Of a DNA stretch of 64,000 nt, positions 12,638 to 22,786 are shown in pieces. The DNA is from Tethya wilhelma (lineage: Eukaryota > Porifera > Demospongiae > Tethyida > Tethyidae). Position numbers and translations under genes: made by a program. The DNA is taken from NCBI GenBank assembly GCA_964030475.1, contig CAXIPT010000002.1:9101553-9165552 (forward strand). Direction: 5' to 3'. The notes under the pieces were generated by a model. That model made no database searches and had not been told where the DNA came from. It worked only from the letters and a program-made list of their open reading frames with translations. Within the stretch, counting starts at the first letter, position 1. Each line of letters begins with the position of its first letter.

Positions 12638-12847
12638 CTTGCTACTTGCTGCTCGAGCCTAGAGAGAGAGAAAGAGGGTTTTCACTCGCTTCACTGGGTT
12701 CCTGCTTTCTTCGTGCTGACCAAAAATGGCAGTACTCAGTTAACTTCGATCACGTGACAAATTTTCAACATTAATTTACAATTTTAAATTTAACCCTTTC
12801 AGCAGGAGATTTTACTTAAGGAAAAGTGTGTTTACAGCTTCTCAGAA
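12638..12847. promoter_or_regulatory. Shared ARPC2/SNF8 promoter region
   Basis: 210 bp between two divergent start codons of housekeeping genes. The region has a short GA run and no obvious TATA box. A bidirectional promoter is inferred from spacing only. Confidence 0.45.
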
Positions 12848-14360
12848 ATGGCTCGAAGAAGGCCTGGAGTAGGCGGAATCAGCAAGGACAAACGCTTCAA
12901 GGTAAGTATTAGCCTATATAAACAGAAGTTTGTATGTATTGTGACAATCAGTAAGAATTTTAGTGTTTTTTATCACCAGGAAAAGTTTGCAGCCAAAGGC
13001 ACTGAAATTGCTGACCTACAACTATCACATGTGAGTTAGGATTGTATACAAAGTTGATTGATGTAATGTTGATTGTATCTTGAAATTTTGGGTTTTCTCA
13101 CTACATCTTCAGGTCAGTAGTCACTTGGACACATTTCGTAGACAATTGGAACAGTTTGCGACCAAACACAAGCAAGACATTCGTAAGAATGCAGAGTTCA
13201 GAGGTCACTTTCAACAGATGTGTGCCCGTATTGGGGTTGATCCATTAGCATGTAAGGAGAATGAACAGAAAAAACATAATTTGAAAGTTGTTGATATTCC
13301 ATATCTAAGCCACCCACCCATTCTCACTCTCTTTCATACTAACAGCTAGTAAAGGATTTTGGGCCCAAGCGTTAGGTGTGGGAGACTTCTACTATGAGGT
13401 ACTGTGTCATTTTTACTTTTTGTTTGCTTGTCTCCATCTTTGTTGGGTTTGTGTTTACTTACTTGTTTGTTTGTTTGTTTGTTTTTATTTTTCTCAGCTT
13501 GGTGTTCAGATTGTGGAAATTTGTTTAGCAACTCGTGACAGAAATGGAGGTATGTTAATATTGTACCATTACATAATTATTACATCATCTGAAAACCAAA
13601 GAGGGTGTGTATTGTATACATGCTGTGATTGTAAAGGGTTAAACTTCATTGTTATTTGTGATTATAAAGGGTTAATGAACTTTGATGAACTGAGAAGAAG
13701 GATCCTAGCCACTAGTGGTAAGACCCGTCAAGATGTGAGTGAAGACGACATGGCTAGAGCCATCAAGAAGCTGAGGGTGTTGGGTGGAGGCTTTGCTGTC
13801 ATACCAGTGGGCAAACACAGGCTAGTGCAGTCCGTCCCTGGAGAGCTGAACATGGACCACACTGCTGTGCTGCAGAAGGCAGAGGTTAGGATAATGTAGT
13901 GTGATTGAAATTTGACACTAACTAGTATTGTGTATAGATAGATTGCAAGTGATGTCGTCAGAAATGAGTGGAACTTTGAAAGTATTTTGGACTAAAAGAT
14001 AGTTGATTTTACCTTATGGAAAGTGATTGAATTTCTGTTTCTCTAGGCATTAAAATATCTTGGTTAAAATAAGCACTGTATGTATATACCTTAGCTGTTC
14101 ATGATTTTTTTTTAATCTTTTAGGAGAAGGCCTATACGAGTGTTGAAGAGTTATCAAAGGAGTTGGGATGGACAGAGCTACGAGCAAAGAGTATACTAGT
14201 GAGCTTTACTTAGTATCTGATGCATTTTTGGTATCCTCTGTGATTGTATGCGTTTCTCTTTTTTCTTTAGGAGCATCTGGTTCGAGAAGGCATGGCATGG
14301 GTGGATGACCAGAGTGGAGCTGAGAGACAGTATTGGTTTCCTGGGCTGTTTACTACTTGA
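12848..14360 (+). CDS. SNF8: ESCRT-II subunit SNF8/VPS22
   Basis: Eight exons: 12848-12901, 12980-13030, 13113-13251, 13346-13398, 13498-13549, 13670-13884, 14124-14198, 14271-14360. All phases match and give 242 residues, against 258 in human. SNF8 is the EAP30 subunit of ESCRT-II, which with VPS25 and VPS36 acts in endosomal sorting of ubiquitinated cargo. It starts MARRRPGVGGISK; the N-terminal helical hairpin (FRRQLEQFATKHKQDIR) is followed by two winged-helix domains, with MARAIKKLRVLGGGFAVIP and the C-terminal AKSILEHLVREGMAWVDDQ as strong signatures. It ends GLFTT. All introns are short GT-AG. The next gene (RING/TRAF) starts 112 bp downstream on the same strand. Confidence 0.96.
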
Positions 14361-14472
14361 AAATAAATTTTGCATGAGTGTGTGTATGTAATTGTTGACC
14401 ACACCCATTTGATTGACGCATGCGCGGTAGTCAAGCTAGATAAGGAGGCACAACTACTTCTCAAAGAAGAAT

Positions 14473-15426
14473 ATGGCTGTCTGTTCACCAAGTGCTTTTC
14501 CCCCCTCATATGGTGGCTACGACTACAGCTTTGTTGATGAGAACACGGACAAATTCACCTGTAACGTATGTACGAGCGTTCTTAAAGATCCCCACATCAC
14601 TGGATGTTGTGGTCAAGTGTTCTGTGAGTCTTGTCTCAACAGCTGGTTTGTTCAACAAAAGAAGGAGAGTTGTCCTCACTGCCGAGCTGAGGGGAAGGTG
14701 TTTCAACATTTCTTAGACAAGAGAACTAAACGTGAGATTAACTGTCTGAGAATTCACTGCACCAACAAGAAGGAAGGATGTCAGTGGATAGGGGAGCTAG
14801 GGTCTTTGAAAGATCATCTCGAGTCAGCCAATGGGTGTGACCATGTTTATGTAGCCTGTACTAATGGATGTGAAACAGTAGTACTAGACATATCGGTGAT
14901 GGTTGAAATTGTTGTGAAAAAAGTAAAACGAAAAGATCTCAAGAATCACCTCAAAAATGAATGCTACCTTCGAGAGTATCGGTGCGAATTTTGCGGACAC
15001 AAAGATACCTATCAGAGAATCACAGGCAAGAACATTGGTATGTTTGACGAATTCTTCCCCCATTACTACACATGTGCCCAGTACACTATGGAGTGTCCCA
15101 ATAAGTGTGGTGTTAAGGACATAAAGAGAAAGGATGTGAAAGATCATCGTAGCCAGTATCCAAAAGAGCTGCTTCGATGTCCGTTTGAAGAAGCAGGATG
15201 TAAGAAGAGGCTTGTACGGCGTGAATTGGGACAGCACTTGTCAGCTACCCAGCAACAGCACCTACTGATGGTCATGCGAGCTTACAAAGATGTGAAGAGA
15301 GAAAACAGAGAACTAAAGCAGGCTAATAAGAAGATGAAGAAAGATTTTGATGACCTAAAAACTGTGCAGAAGGAACATGAAGAGAGACTAGAAGCTGTTG
15401 AAGAGACTGTTGAGTATGGTAGTTAA
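14473..15426 (+). CDS. RING and TRAF-type zinc-finger protein, no MATH domain
   Basis: Single-exon ORF of 317 residues from ATG 14473. RING finger at about residues 30-70 (CNVC ... GCCGQVFC-x2-C ... CPHC), then TRAF-type zinc fingers (C-x6-CQWIG ... LKDHLES, ECPNKCGVKDIKRKD, CPFEEAGCKKRLVRREL) to about residue 250, then a C-terminal coiled coil rich in K/E (about 265-312). The architecture suggests an E3-like ubiquitin ligase or adaptor of the TRAF superfamily. It lacks the MATH/TRAF-C receptor-binding domain, so partner choice must differ. The usual RING His in C-G-H-x-F-C is Gln here. One zinc finger has lost a Cys (SQYPKE, where the paralogue has SQCPEE). It is closely similar to the genes at 16990 and 22787. 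Symbol not assigned. Confidence 0.85.
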   Translation: MAVCSPSAFPPSYGGYDYSFVDENTDKFTCNVCTSVLKDPHITGCCGQVFCESCLNSWFVQQKKESCPHCRAEGKVFQHFLDKRTKREINCLRIHCTNKKEGCQWIGELGSLKDHLESANGCDHVYVACTNGCETVVLDISVMVEIVVKKVKRKDLKNHLKNECYLREYRCEFCGHKDTYQRITGKNIGMFDEFFPHYYTCAQYTMECPNKCGVKDIKRKDVKDHRSQYPKELLRCPFEEAGCKKRLVRRELGQHLSATQQQHLLMVMRAYKDVKRENRELKQANKKMKKDFDDLKTVQKEHEERLEAVEETVEYGS

Positions 15427-15977
15427 CTTATGGGTTAATATTATCTGTGTTCTAGAGCTCTATCTGGTAATTTTAATTTGGTTGTATACTGATGCTATGC
15501 GCTGAGTTGACTACTATACTGCGCATGCGTGGAATGAGCAGCTCACCGCGTACGGTGTACCGTGAACGTATCCCTAGCTTGGCTAGGCCCTCAGCCCACG
15601 TACAACTGACATTGTAGACCTCTATAACTGCATGTTGTTTGTTTGTTTTTTGGTGTGAACTGTATATGGATTTATTGCTGTGGTGTAAGTTGGTAATACC
15701 AGTCCATATTATATGTATGCATGCATAACCTGCATGTGAAAGGTTAATCAAGGTTATGTTTACAGTTCACCTGCATTCTGAACTTGATATGAATGCAATC
15801 TAATTGAGTATAATTTATAATTATATACTCACAGCATGTATACAGCTTCAAAATTACATTGCATGCAAAAGAAAATTTACATAGCATTCAGTGGACCATG
15901 CAGCAATTTAAATTGTAGCTATATGCTCACAGTTCCAGTATCATGAGTTATGATAATACAATTTTAAAGTTTTCAGT
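15427..15977. other. Intergenic, no gene seen
   Basis: AT-rich 550 bp between convergent genes. Two short ORFs on either strand lack any recognisable feature. It presumably holds both 3' UTRs. Confidence 0.5.
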
Positions 15978-16598
15978 TTAGTTGTGCTCATCATACTCAA
16001 GAAGCCCAACTCGAATCGAAAAAACACTACCGAAGGATGTACTGAAGATGACTTTGGCTATTGGTTTGAGGGTAGGGCTGTGGAATGTTTGTCCTGCAGT
16101 TGCCATAAAGCCTCGAACTGTAGCAAACACTGAAAAGTGTGATCCACCTATCCACCAGTTGTTTCGTAACAGGCTATTTTCTCCTTGTGCAATAACAATA
16201 TCTTTACCAATATAGGTTTGTCCACCATGCTCAAAAGACATTGTGCCTTTAAAAGCAAAATTTAGGTTTTCAGGTAGGGAATCAACACTACCACAAGCTA
16301 TGGCAGATCCCGGTTTGAGTGCTTGTTTGAACCATTCAGCTGTTGCAGATGAGCCCTTTCTTCCTGCTTTAATATACATTTTGCAGCCCTCATCTCTATT
16401 TTCAATTTTAGAAATACCTTCCCAAGGCTGACCTCTTGTTATGAAATGGCTCTCGATGTCAAATTTAAGATTGGACAGTCCTGTCATCTTCAAGTAGAAC
16501 TCATTGGTATGAATCGATGGCTCATCCAATTCTGGCAATTTCTTCAGTTCATCTTGGAGCTTTTGCAATGCCAAATGTGCTATCATATGGAGGGCCAT
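15978..16598 (-). CDS. Orphan intracellular protein, 206 aa
   Basis: Uninterrupted ORF on the minus strand. I chose ATG 16598 (MALHMIAHLALQKLQDELK), because the longer frame upstream lacks an ATG. There is no signal peptide or convincing membrane helix. The first 25 residues look amphipathic-helical. The rest alternates short hydrophobic and polar segments with many Gly (RKGSSATAEWFKQALKPGS, RNNWWIGGSHFSVFATVRGF, FSTSFGSVFSIRVGLLEYDE), consistent with a beta-rich fold. Codon use and length argue that it is real, but I do not recognise the family. It lies between two RING/TRAF genes and may belong to a lineage-specific family. Confidence 0.55.
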   Translation of the reverse strand: MALHMIAHLALQKLQDELKKLPELDEPSIHTNEFYLKMTGLSNLKFDIESHFITRGQPWEGISKIENRDEGCKMYIKAGRKGSSATAEWFKQALKPGSAIACGSVDSLPENLNFAFKGTMSFEHGGQTYIGKDIVIAQGENSLLRNNWWIGGSHFSVFATVRGFMATAGQTFHSPTLKPIAKVIFSTSFGSVFSIRVGLLEYDEHN

Positions 16599-16989
16599 TT
16601 TAATCTGTAGATCTATAGTCAATAATTCGCACGACACTCCGCTCTCAGTAAAATTCGGTTTCTTGCCGATCTTGGTCGAAAACTCTTCCCCCGATCTCTT
16701 TGAGGACAGCGAGCAACAACTTCTCTTTTTTTATAGAGTCACACCGCAGCGTTGACGCTCATATATATGTGCCAGAAATTCATTAGGAAACCTATACGGA
16801 TAATAACGCGCGAAATTGGTATACCGGTAGTACATGTAGCTAGCTAGCTAGCTAGTTATAGTACAGCTTACAGCTAGACACGTATACGTACGTACGTCAG
16901 ACTTATTATGACGTCATTTAGGAATCGGGCGCGGCGCGGCGCTTATTATTCATGATCAGCTCCTCCCATCATTTTTTCTCCAAACAGCA

Positions 16990-17149
16990 ATGGCTTCCGA
17001 ACAATCATCTGCTGACTATGAAGGATATAACTACAGCTTTGTTGACAAAAACTTGGACAGGTTCACCTGCAATGTCTGCACTAACGTTCTTAAAGATCCT
17101 CATCTAACTGGATGCTGTGGACAGGAGTTTTGTGAGTCTTGTCTCAAAA
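16990..17149 (+). pseudogene. RING/TRAF-like gene fragment cut by assembly gap
   Basis: ATG 16990 opens MASEQSSADYEGYNYSF and then the same RING start as the genes at 14473 and 22787 (CNVCTNVLKDPHLTGCC, with GQEFC instead of GQVFC). The reading frame is intact to the N at 17150. Immediately after the N the sequence is unrelated and in-frame stops appear. This is either an intact third paralogue broken by mis-joined contigs or a true truncation; the N at the break favours the former. Confidence 0.7.
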
Positions 17150-17150
17150 N
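17150..17150. other. Assembly join (N)
   Basis: A single N where RING coding sequence stops abruptly. Other single Ns are at 20121, 22541, 29676, 40283 and 55679. The Ns at 22541 and 29676 are bordered by sequence repeated nearby, as expected when overlapping contigs were not merged. Confidence 0.7.
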
Positions 17151-17565
17151 GTGGCGTTAGGGAGAGAAGGTTAGCCAATTAAAAAATTGCGTTTAACCCG
17201 TTTGTGACGGATATAATTTTAGCGTGCGCCAATATTATAAGTGCACAATTTGATTGTTCGTGTTTTCTATTATCACTGCAGGCAAGGGTACGTACCGGGT
17301 ATACACAAGATCACTGTGAACAACTTGATGACAACTTATAAGCTAATTCACATGCAAACAAAATCATATTGATTTTTGCCGTTATACATACTATTACTAG
17401 TACTGTATGCTAGTAATGTCATGATAATGAAAACTTGATTGTGATAATAATTATTGACCTGTGTGGTATAATTATAATAATGAGTTGCAGCTGCATCTTC
17501 CAGTGCATTGTAAATCCAGTTGCCAGTAAACTTGTGACTATCAAGCATTAAATTTTGAGTAAGTA

Positions 17566-19544
17566 TTGAAAATGAAAAGAATGAAGAATGTAAATGGTTT
17601 GTATAACTTCAAAGCACCACTACCACCTGGAATAAGCAATATTGGCAACAATTGTTATGCTAACAGTGTCTTCCAGTGCATTCTAAATCATCCAGTTTTC
17701 ATTTCAGTTGCTAAGCAAGTGATCATTGAGCACGACAACAGTCAATGTAATAATTGCAGCGAACAAGGTATATGCATGCATCACATGTATAAAGATAATT
17801 CAGACAAATTGAATGTTACAGTATTAAAATTTAATATACAGTGATTATTTTTAGTCTCAGAATAATAATATTATCATTGACAATCCTAGTGACTCCGTGC
17901 ACATTGACAGCATTGAAGTACATGGAGGCAAATTATGTGTATTCAACTTCGAGATCAGTTATTCAGCCCAATCCAGTCATAATGTCCCTGCAAGGTTAAA
18001 TAAAAGATAATTTAAATGTCAAATACATGTATCATGGTGTTGATGTATCAAAAAATGCTTAGCAACCCACAATACACTTCGATGTGGAGAATATCAAGAT
18101 GCACATGAATATTACACGTTTTTGATTGACAAAATGGAAATGACAGACAGGTGAATCAGACATTAATTACAGTGTCATAATTATTTGTATAATACGTGTG
18201 GCATATTCGTTCGAACAGAACCCAGCAAATGATACAGAATACCTTTTATTTTACAAAGAGACAGACTGTTTTGTGAATTATTGGAATAGAATTTGATGTA
18301 TGTTGGTGATATCATGTATACAATCACATGTACCTAACCACAACTTATAGTCAAATGTCACCAGTGTAACCACATAAGCTTCACCTCTACTCAAGAGTTA
18401 TGTCTGGAAGCAAGGATAGTTGTAAGTGGGAAACCAGTAATCAATATCATGCCTCAATATGCAATAGGCCTTATAACCACATAGTTTACATACAAAAATT
18501 ATGCAACGTGGAAACAGCTAGGGCGTGCATGGGAATATGCTGACTAGGCTCTCTCCTTTCAGCTTACCATGCACTGTGTGAGGGCAAATTAAGGGAGAGC
18601 CTAGGAATTAGGCTAATCACTCCACAGCAAATGCAGTTTAAAAATCAATATTATGTGAGTATACCAAATTAAATACAGGGTGGTAAGAAGCTACACATTC
18701 AAGATCTTGTGTCCGAAAGTTTCAATTCCAAATCTATTCCGGATTACAGATGCAATGAGTTAGGGAAAGAGTAAACTGTTAAATAAGTTGGATATACAAG
18801 CTCCCATTGTACAGGTGTGGAACCCAGGGTAGGTGCTCAGTGACAGAAAGATTGACTAAACATTCTCCATTGTTATGCATACATGTGAACAAAACCTCAA
18901 ACAGGTAAGAGCTATTTTTCCAATTATTGCTAAATATTATAATTATTCCTAAAGTTTATAATAACCTAACTGGCATAATATTACTTATCACTTCAAGTAA
19001 TGGGACACCACAAGTTCAAATACAGGTATACACTGTCAAATAGTTGCACAAGCATTCACTAATTATTATCAGCTTATGTACACATATGAATTGCAGCAAA
19101 GCAATCTGAGAATACATGGCCAACTCTACAATTTAGTTGGAGCAGTTATTTTCAAACAATTGGATTCTACAACCAATCACTATGTGGCCTTCATACGATC
19201 ACAAAATGACCAAACTCAGTGGTATTATGCAGATGATCGAAACGTAAGTATAATCTCACAAATTATGTATGTATGTATGCACAATTAATACCATTACAAT
19301 GTCGCACATACGTAACAGATGTGTTATCTATACAGGTGGTATCTGTTAGTGCAGTAACTGTTTTGCAACAAGATCCATACATGCTGTTTTACCAACTAGA
19401 CACAAGTATGAAATTATAATAATTATTATGTGGAAGTGTTAATAAAGAATCTACTCTGTACTGTTTAAATTAGACAAGAGTGAGGACTTGTTGTCACTAA
19501 ATGCAGCAAGTAGTTTGTGTACCAATGCATACTTAACTGATGAG
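17566..19544 (+). pseudogene. Ubiquitin-specific protease (USP) gene, possibly defective, 3' end missing
   Basis: Exons read 17566-17767, 17890-17994, 18063-18150, about 18219-18272, 18351-18421, 18679-18770, 18815-18904, 18998-19025, 19073-19243, 19336-19405, 19474-19544. Peptidase C19 landmarks appear in order: Cys box GISNIGNNCYANSVFQCIL, GEYQDAHEYYTFLIDKM, a CHQCNH zinc-finger knuckle, the second knuckle (YRC-x7-C) before a LCIHVNK strand, His box TTNHYVAFIRSQ with YYADDRN, and the closing PYMLFYQL. USPs remove ubiquitin from substrates. Exon 4 is one nucleotide too long for the phases on either side (TTTT before the GTGAAT donor), so either the gene is broken or the base is an error. No stop codon is reached before the repeats and the N at 20121. 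Confidence 0.75.
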
Positions 19545-20120
19545 GTACGTAGACAGAAATATATGAAATTCAGTAATCTATAATTCCCAGTACGGTAGTA
19601 CTGGGTACAAAGGAATGGCACGGATGGCCCATTAGCGCAATACAAATATTCACGCAAATAACTCTGCAAAAACTGAGCGTTTGGCACTAAAAGGCTTCTC
19701 AAGCTACTATTTAGCTCATTCTCTTTCTAACAAGCCTAAAAACATGGTCTAAAACACTAACAAACTAAAATATGCCAAACCTCCAATTTTCTCCATCTTC
19801 TTCTTCTTCTTCTTCTATGTTATTTCAGCGTTTCTCGAAGACTGTTCACTTTCAGAAGCTGATTCTTAAACGGATATACTTAGTTTCTTTGTCTTCACCC
19901 GCTTTTGGTATCGCCTGCTCGTGTCTCTCATCTAGTGGCTAGATACAAGGCGAAAAGCGCCCTCTTCGTATGGCAGCCATTCATTTCTACACTCATGAAT
20001 AAATTCATAAGCTACTTGAAAATTTATATGACGACCCTTTCCAGATAGACAGGTGTGCGTTATTTGGAATTCAAATATTCGCTTCCTGCCTGCAATACCT
20101 GAAGATTTCTGGTTGTGCTG
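19545..20120. repeat. Repeat-rich stretch
   Basis: No exon found. About 19588-19650 resembles 47398-47460 (a CGGTAGTAC start, a GGAATGG block and CAATACAAA). About 20051-20119 recurs inverted at 21124-21193. This indicates a dispersed repeat family. Confidence 0.45.
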
Positions 20121-20121
20121 N

Positions 20122-20600
20122 TAGCCCTGAACATCTATAATCACATGAATTATACACACTACTCTACTAGTAGGATTGTCTAGTAGGTTTGTCTCAACAA
20201 GCTAAAAGGTCATCAGCATCAATAATGAGAGGGGTGATTCCTAGTTGACTCTTCAAAAAGGAGTAAAATTCATACAAGCTTTCAAATCCACGATTGTGCG
20301 CTTCCAAAAACTCATCTAAATTACAGTTAAAAGCCTTATAGTATGACAGGAGAACTCGTTGCGGTACCGAATGAGAAAAGTGTGAGTAGAGTCTTGGAAG
20401 CTTTCATCCAAGAAGACTTCATATCTTCCTCGAATTGAATTGAACATTTGGAAGGGTAGCGATATATTGAGAAGAGAAAAGCACCAGACAGACTTCTTGG
20501 TGTAGTCCACAGCAAAATTCTATTTGTCTTTGAGTTCAACATTGAATACTATAATGTATCTTTCAGTATCCGACGAACAAAGAACTGATTCAGAGGCCGG
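20122..20600 (-). pseudogene. Inverted sulfotransferase-like relic
   Basis: The minus strand is nearly identical to 46690-47148 (plus): same truncated start (SKTNRILLWTTPRSLSGAF), same internal deletion joining the fifth and sixth blocks of the intact gene, and the same end after IDADDLLAC. Small indels differ between the copies, so it is a diverged relic rather than an exact duplicate. Its left end coincides with the N at 20121. Confidence 0.75.
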
Positions 20601-20631
20601 ATCGACATAGTTATGATCATTTTATATTATA

Positions 20632-20902
20632 ACAAGTAAAAAAAACATTGGAAATGTAATGAGACATAGGAATGGCCAAATCGTAAAAAGAAGGCAAACA
20701 AGATGGAATGGTTGTCTGAGTGTGTGCTGAATTCTTCCTGTGTGGGCTGCATGTAGTACTCTCTTTCCATGTTGAGTCCCTCATGTTGCCCATAGGAATA
20801 ATTCTTTACACACTCTGCCAGCCATTCCATCTTGTTTGCCTTCTTTTTACGATTTGGCCATTCCTATGTCTCATTACATTTCCAATGTTTTTTTTACTTG
20901 TT
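20632..20902. mobile_element. Foldback element, arms about 80 bp
   Basis: 20632-20712 and 20822-20902 are near-perfect inverted repeats (from ACAAGTAAAAAAAACATTGG to GCAAACAAGATGGAATGG), around a loop of about 110 bp. There is no ORF. It is typical of a non-autonomous foldback or MITE-like element. Confidence 0.7.
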
Positions 20903-21189
20903 TGTTCTCATTTTTTCATAATTCTACATATCACATTCGAGTTTGTGTGTATATGGTAGTTACTTGTACACTAATGATCAGCGCTGCATCAGTGGAGCTC
21001 AGGCTGATTAGTACTGAAGCAGGAGGCTGAGCTGTATTTAATTGCTTTGCTCATCTTATAATGAATACTACATAACACATTAGTCTATTCACCTCCTAAA
21101 TATTGAAGACTGAAAGGTTACAGAGAGTCCAGCACAACCAGAAATCTTCAGGTAAAGCAAGCAGGCAGCGAATATTTGGATTCCAAATA

Positions 21190-22540
21190 ACGCACATTAA
21201 CCTGCTTCGCTGATAGACCCCACCCGCCCAACCAATAATGAATATTACAACTACAACGTCAGGCACTGACCCGAGGATCAGTTATATTTGGTAGCTGGTG
21301 GTGGAGCCATGAGCATATTTATTTATAATTATTATCAATAATAATTGTATAATTGAATTATATAGCTGCGGTAATACCCCCTGCATGTGTAGAGGTATCC
21401 TTTGATTGTATTAGGCCTAATGACCTCCCAGGCTGTAGCCTGCATTTTCCATGAGGCAATTTTGTACTGGGTGGAGGCTACACGCCTCCCTTAATTTCTT
21501 CTTATAGATACTGAGTCCTGCCCCTGCGTTAATTGTTCCTACTGTGGGTACACGCATACCGACGCATCGGTGTGATGGGGGGAGACCCCCCACACAGGTA
21601 TACCTTCACTCATGGCCCCAACCACCGTCCCGACCCTAGCGCGTGGCCAGGAGAATATTCCTACCTACTGACAAACTACACCTATAGCAATACAGCAGCA
21701 ATTCTGCATAGCAGCCTAGCAACAGTGATAGTAACAATCACCTGAGCTGCAATATACAACAGCAGCAAAGCAGCAGTGCTATTAGTAACAGTAATCTCGA
21801 TAAGCAGCAGCAGAATCTCTCGCTTGTATATATGCAAATAATATGACAGCAGTGCTATTACTGTTACAACCACATGGCGAGTATATGCAATGCCCTACCG
21901 ACATTCCTACATACTGACAAACTACACCTATAGCAATACAGCAGCAATTCTGCATAGCAGCAAATACTATGCCAGCAGTGCTATTACTGTTACAACCACA
22001 TGCGAGTATACGCAATGCCATGAGTCATGCAATAACTCATATATTATACGTATATATGCCTACATCTATGTATATGCCCTATATGAAACGATGCCTGAAA
22101 AATATAGCTGAATGTCTAACCCATGGGGAAGGGAGGGAGGGCAAAACACTGGCTGATGTACAGGCCATGTGCTCAAAGCTTTGTGAAACAAGTAACTGCC
22201 AAGAGAGCACACTGCGCATGCGCATGGCCACACATGACCCCACCACACTACCACGCCTATATACCTGTCATCTGCGCTCGCAGGTTAACAATGTTTAACA
22301 TACTGTTAAACTCCCATTAACCTGCTTCGCTGATAGACCCCACCCGCCCAACCAATAATGAATATTACAACTACAACGTCAGGCACTGACCCGAGGATCA
22401 GTTATATTTGGTAGCTGGTGGTGGAGCCATGAGCATATTTATTTATAATTATTATCAATAATAATTGTATAATTGAATTATATAGCTGCGGTAATACCCC
22501 CTGCATGTGTAGAGGTATCCTTTGATTGTATTAGGCCTAA
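21190..22540. repeat. Repeat block bordered by 225-bp direct repeats
   Basis: 21190-21414 recurs almost exactly at 22316-22540 (from ATTAACCTGCTTCGCTGATA to TTAGGCCTAA), and the second copy stops at the N at 22541. Between them, 21660-21715 recurs at 21905-21960 and 21850-21893 recurs at 21976-22020 (CAGCAGTGCTATTACTGTTA). No gene was seen. It may be an unmerged contig overlap or an LTR-less tandem repeat. Confidence 0.6.
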
Positions 22541-22541
22541 N

Positions 22542-22786
22542 GCTATAAAGTGATATTAGTATTAAAAATAAAATCCTGATCAGTTACACGTACGACAGCT
22601 AGAGCAAGTGCTACTCTGGACTAGCTTTGTCCCCAGGTCCCTCCCTCCTGGGGACGAGGCTAACTCTGGACTTTGTTCTTATCAATGGTAGTGTCACAGA
22701 ACTAGTCAACAGCAACAGTCAACATTAATTTTATCATGACGTCATTCGATCCGATTCAGCTCCTCCCACTTTATTTTTTTTTTGGA
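22542..22786. repeat. 5' flank of RING/TRAF gene carrying kinesin 3'-end-like sequence
   Basis: About 22601-22690 resembles the 3' end of the kinesin gene near 24411-24450 (AGAGCAAG, CTACTCTGGAC, then TTTGTTCTTATCA), interrupted by an insert of about 45 bp. It appears to be a small segmental duplication. Confidence 0.4.

Noticed and set aside
22066..22320. Small ORFs in the repeat block
   Set aside because: Within repeated, N-flanked DNA; no start context or domain.
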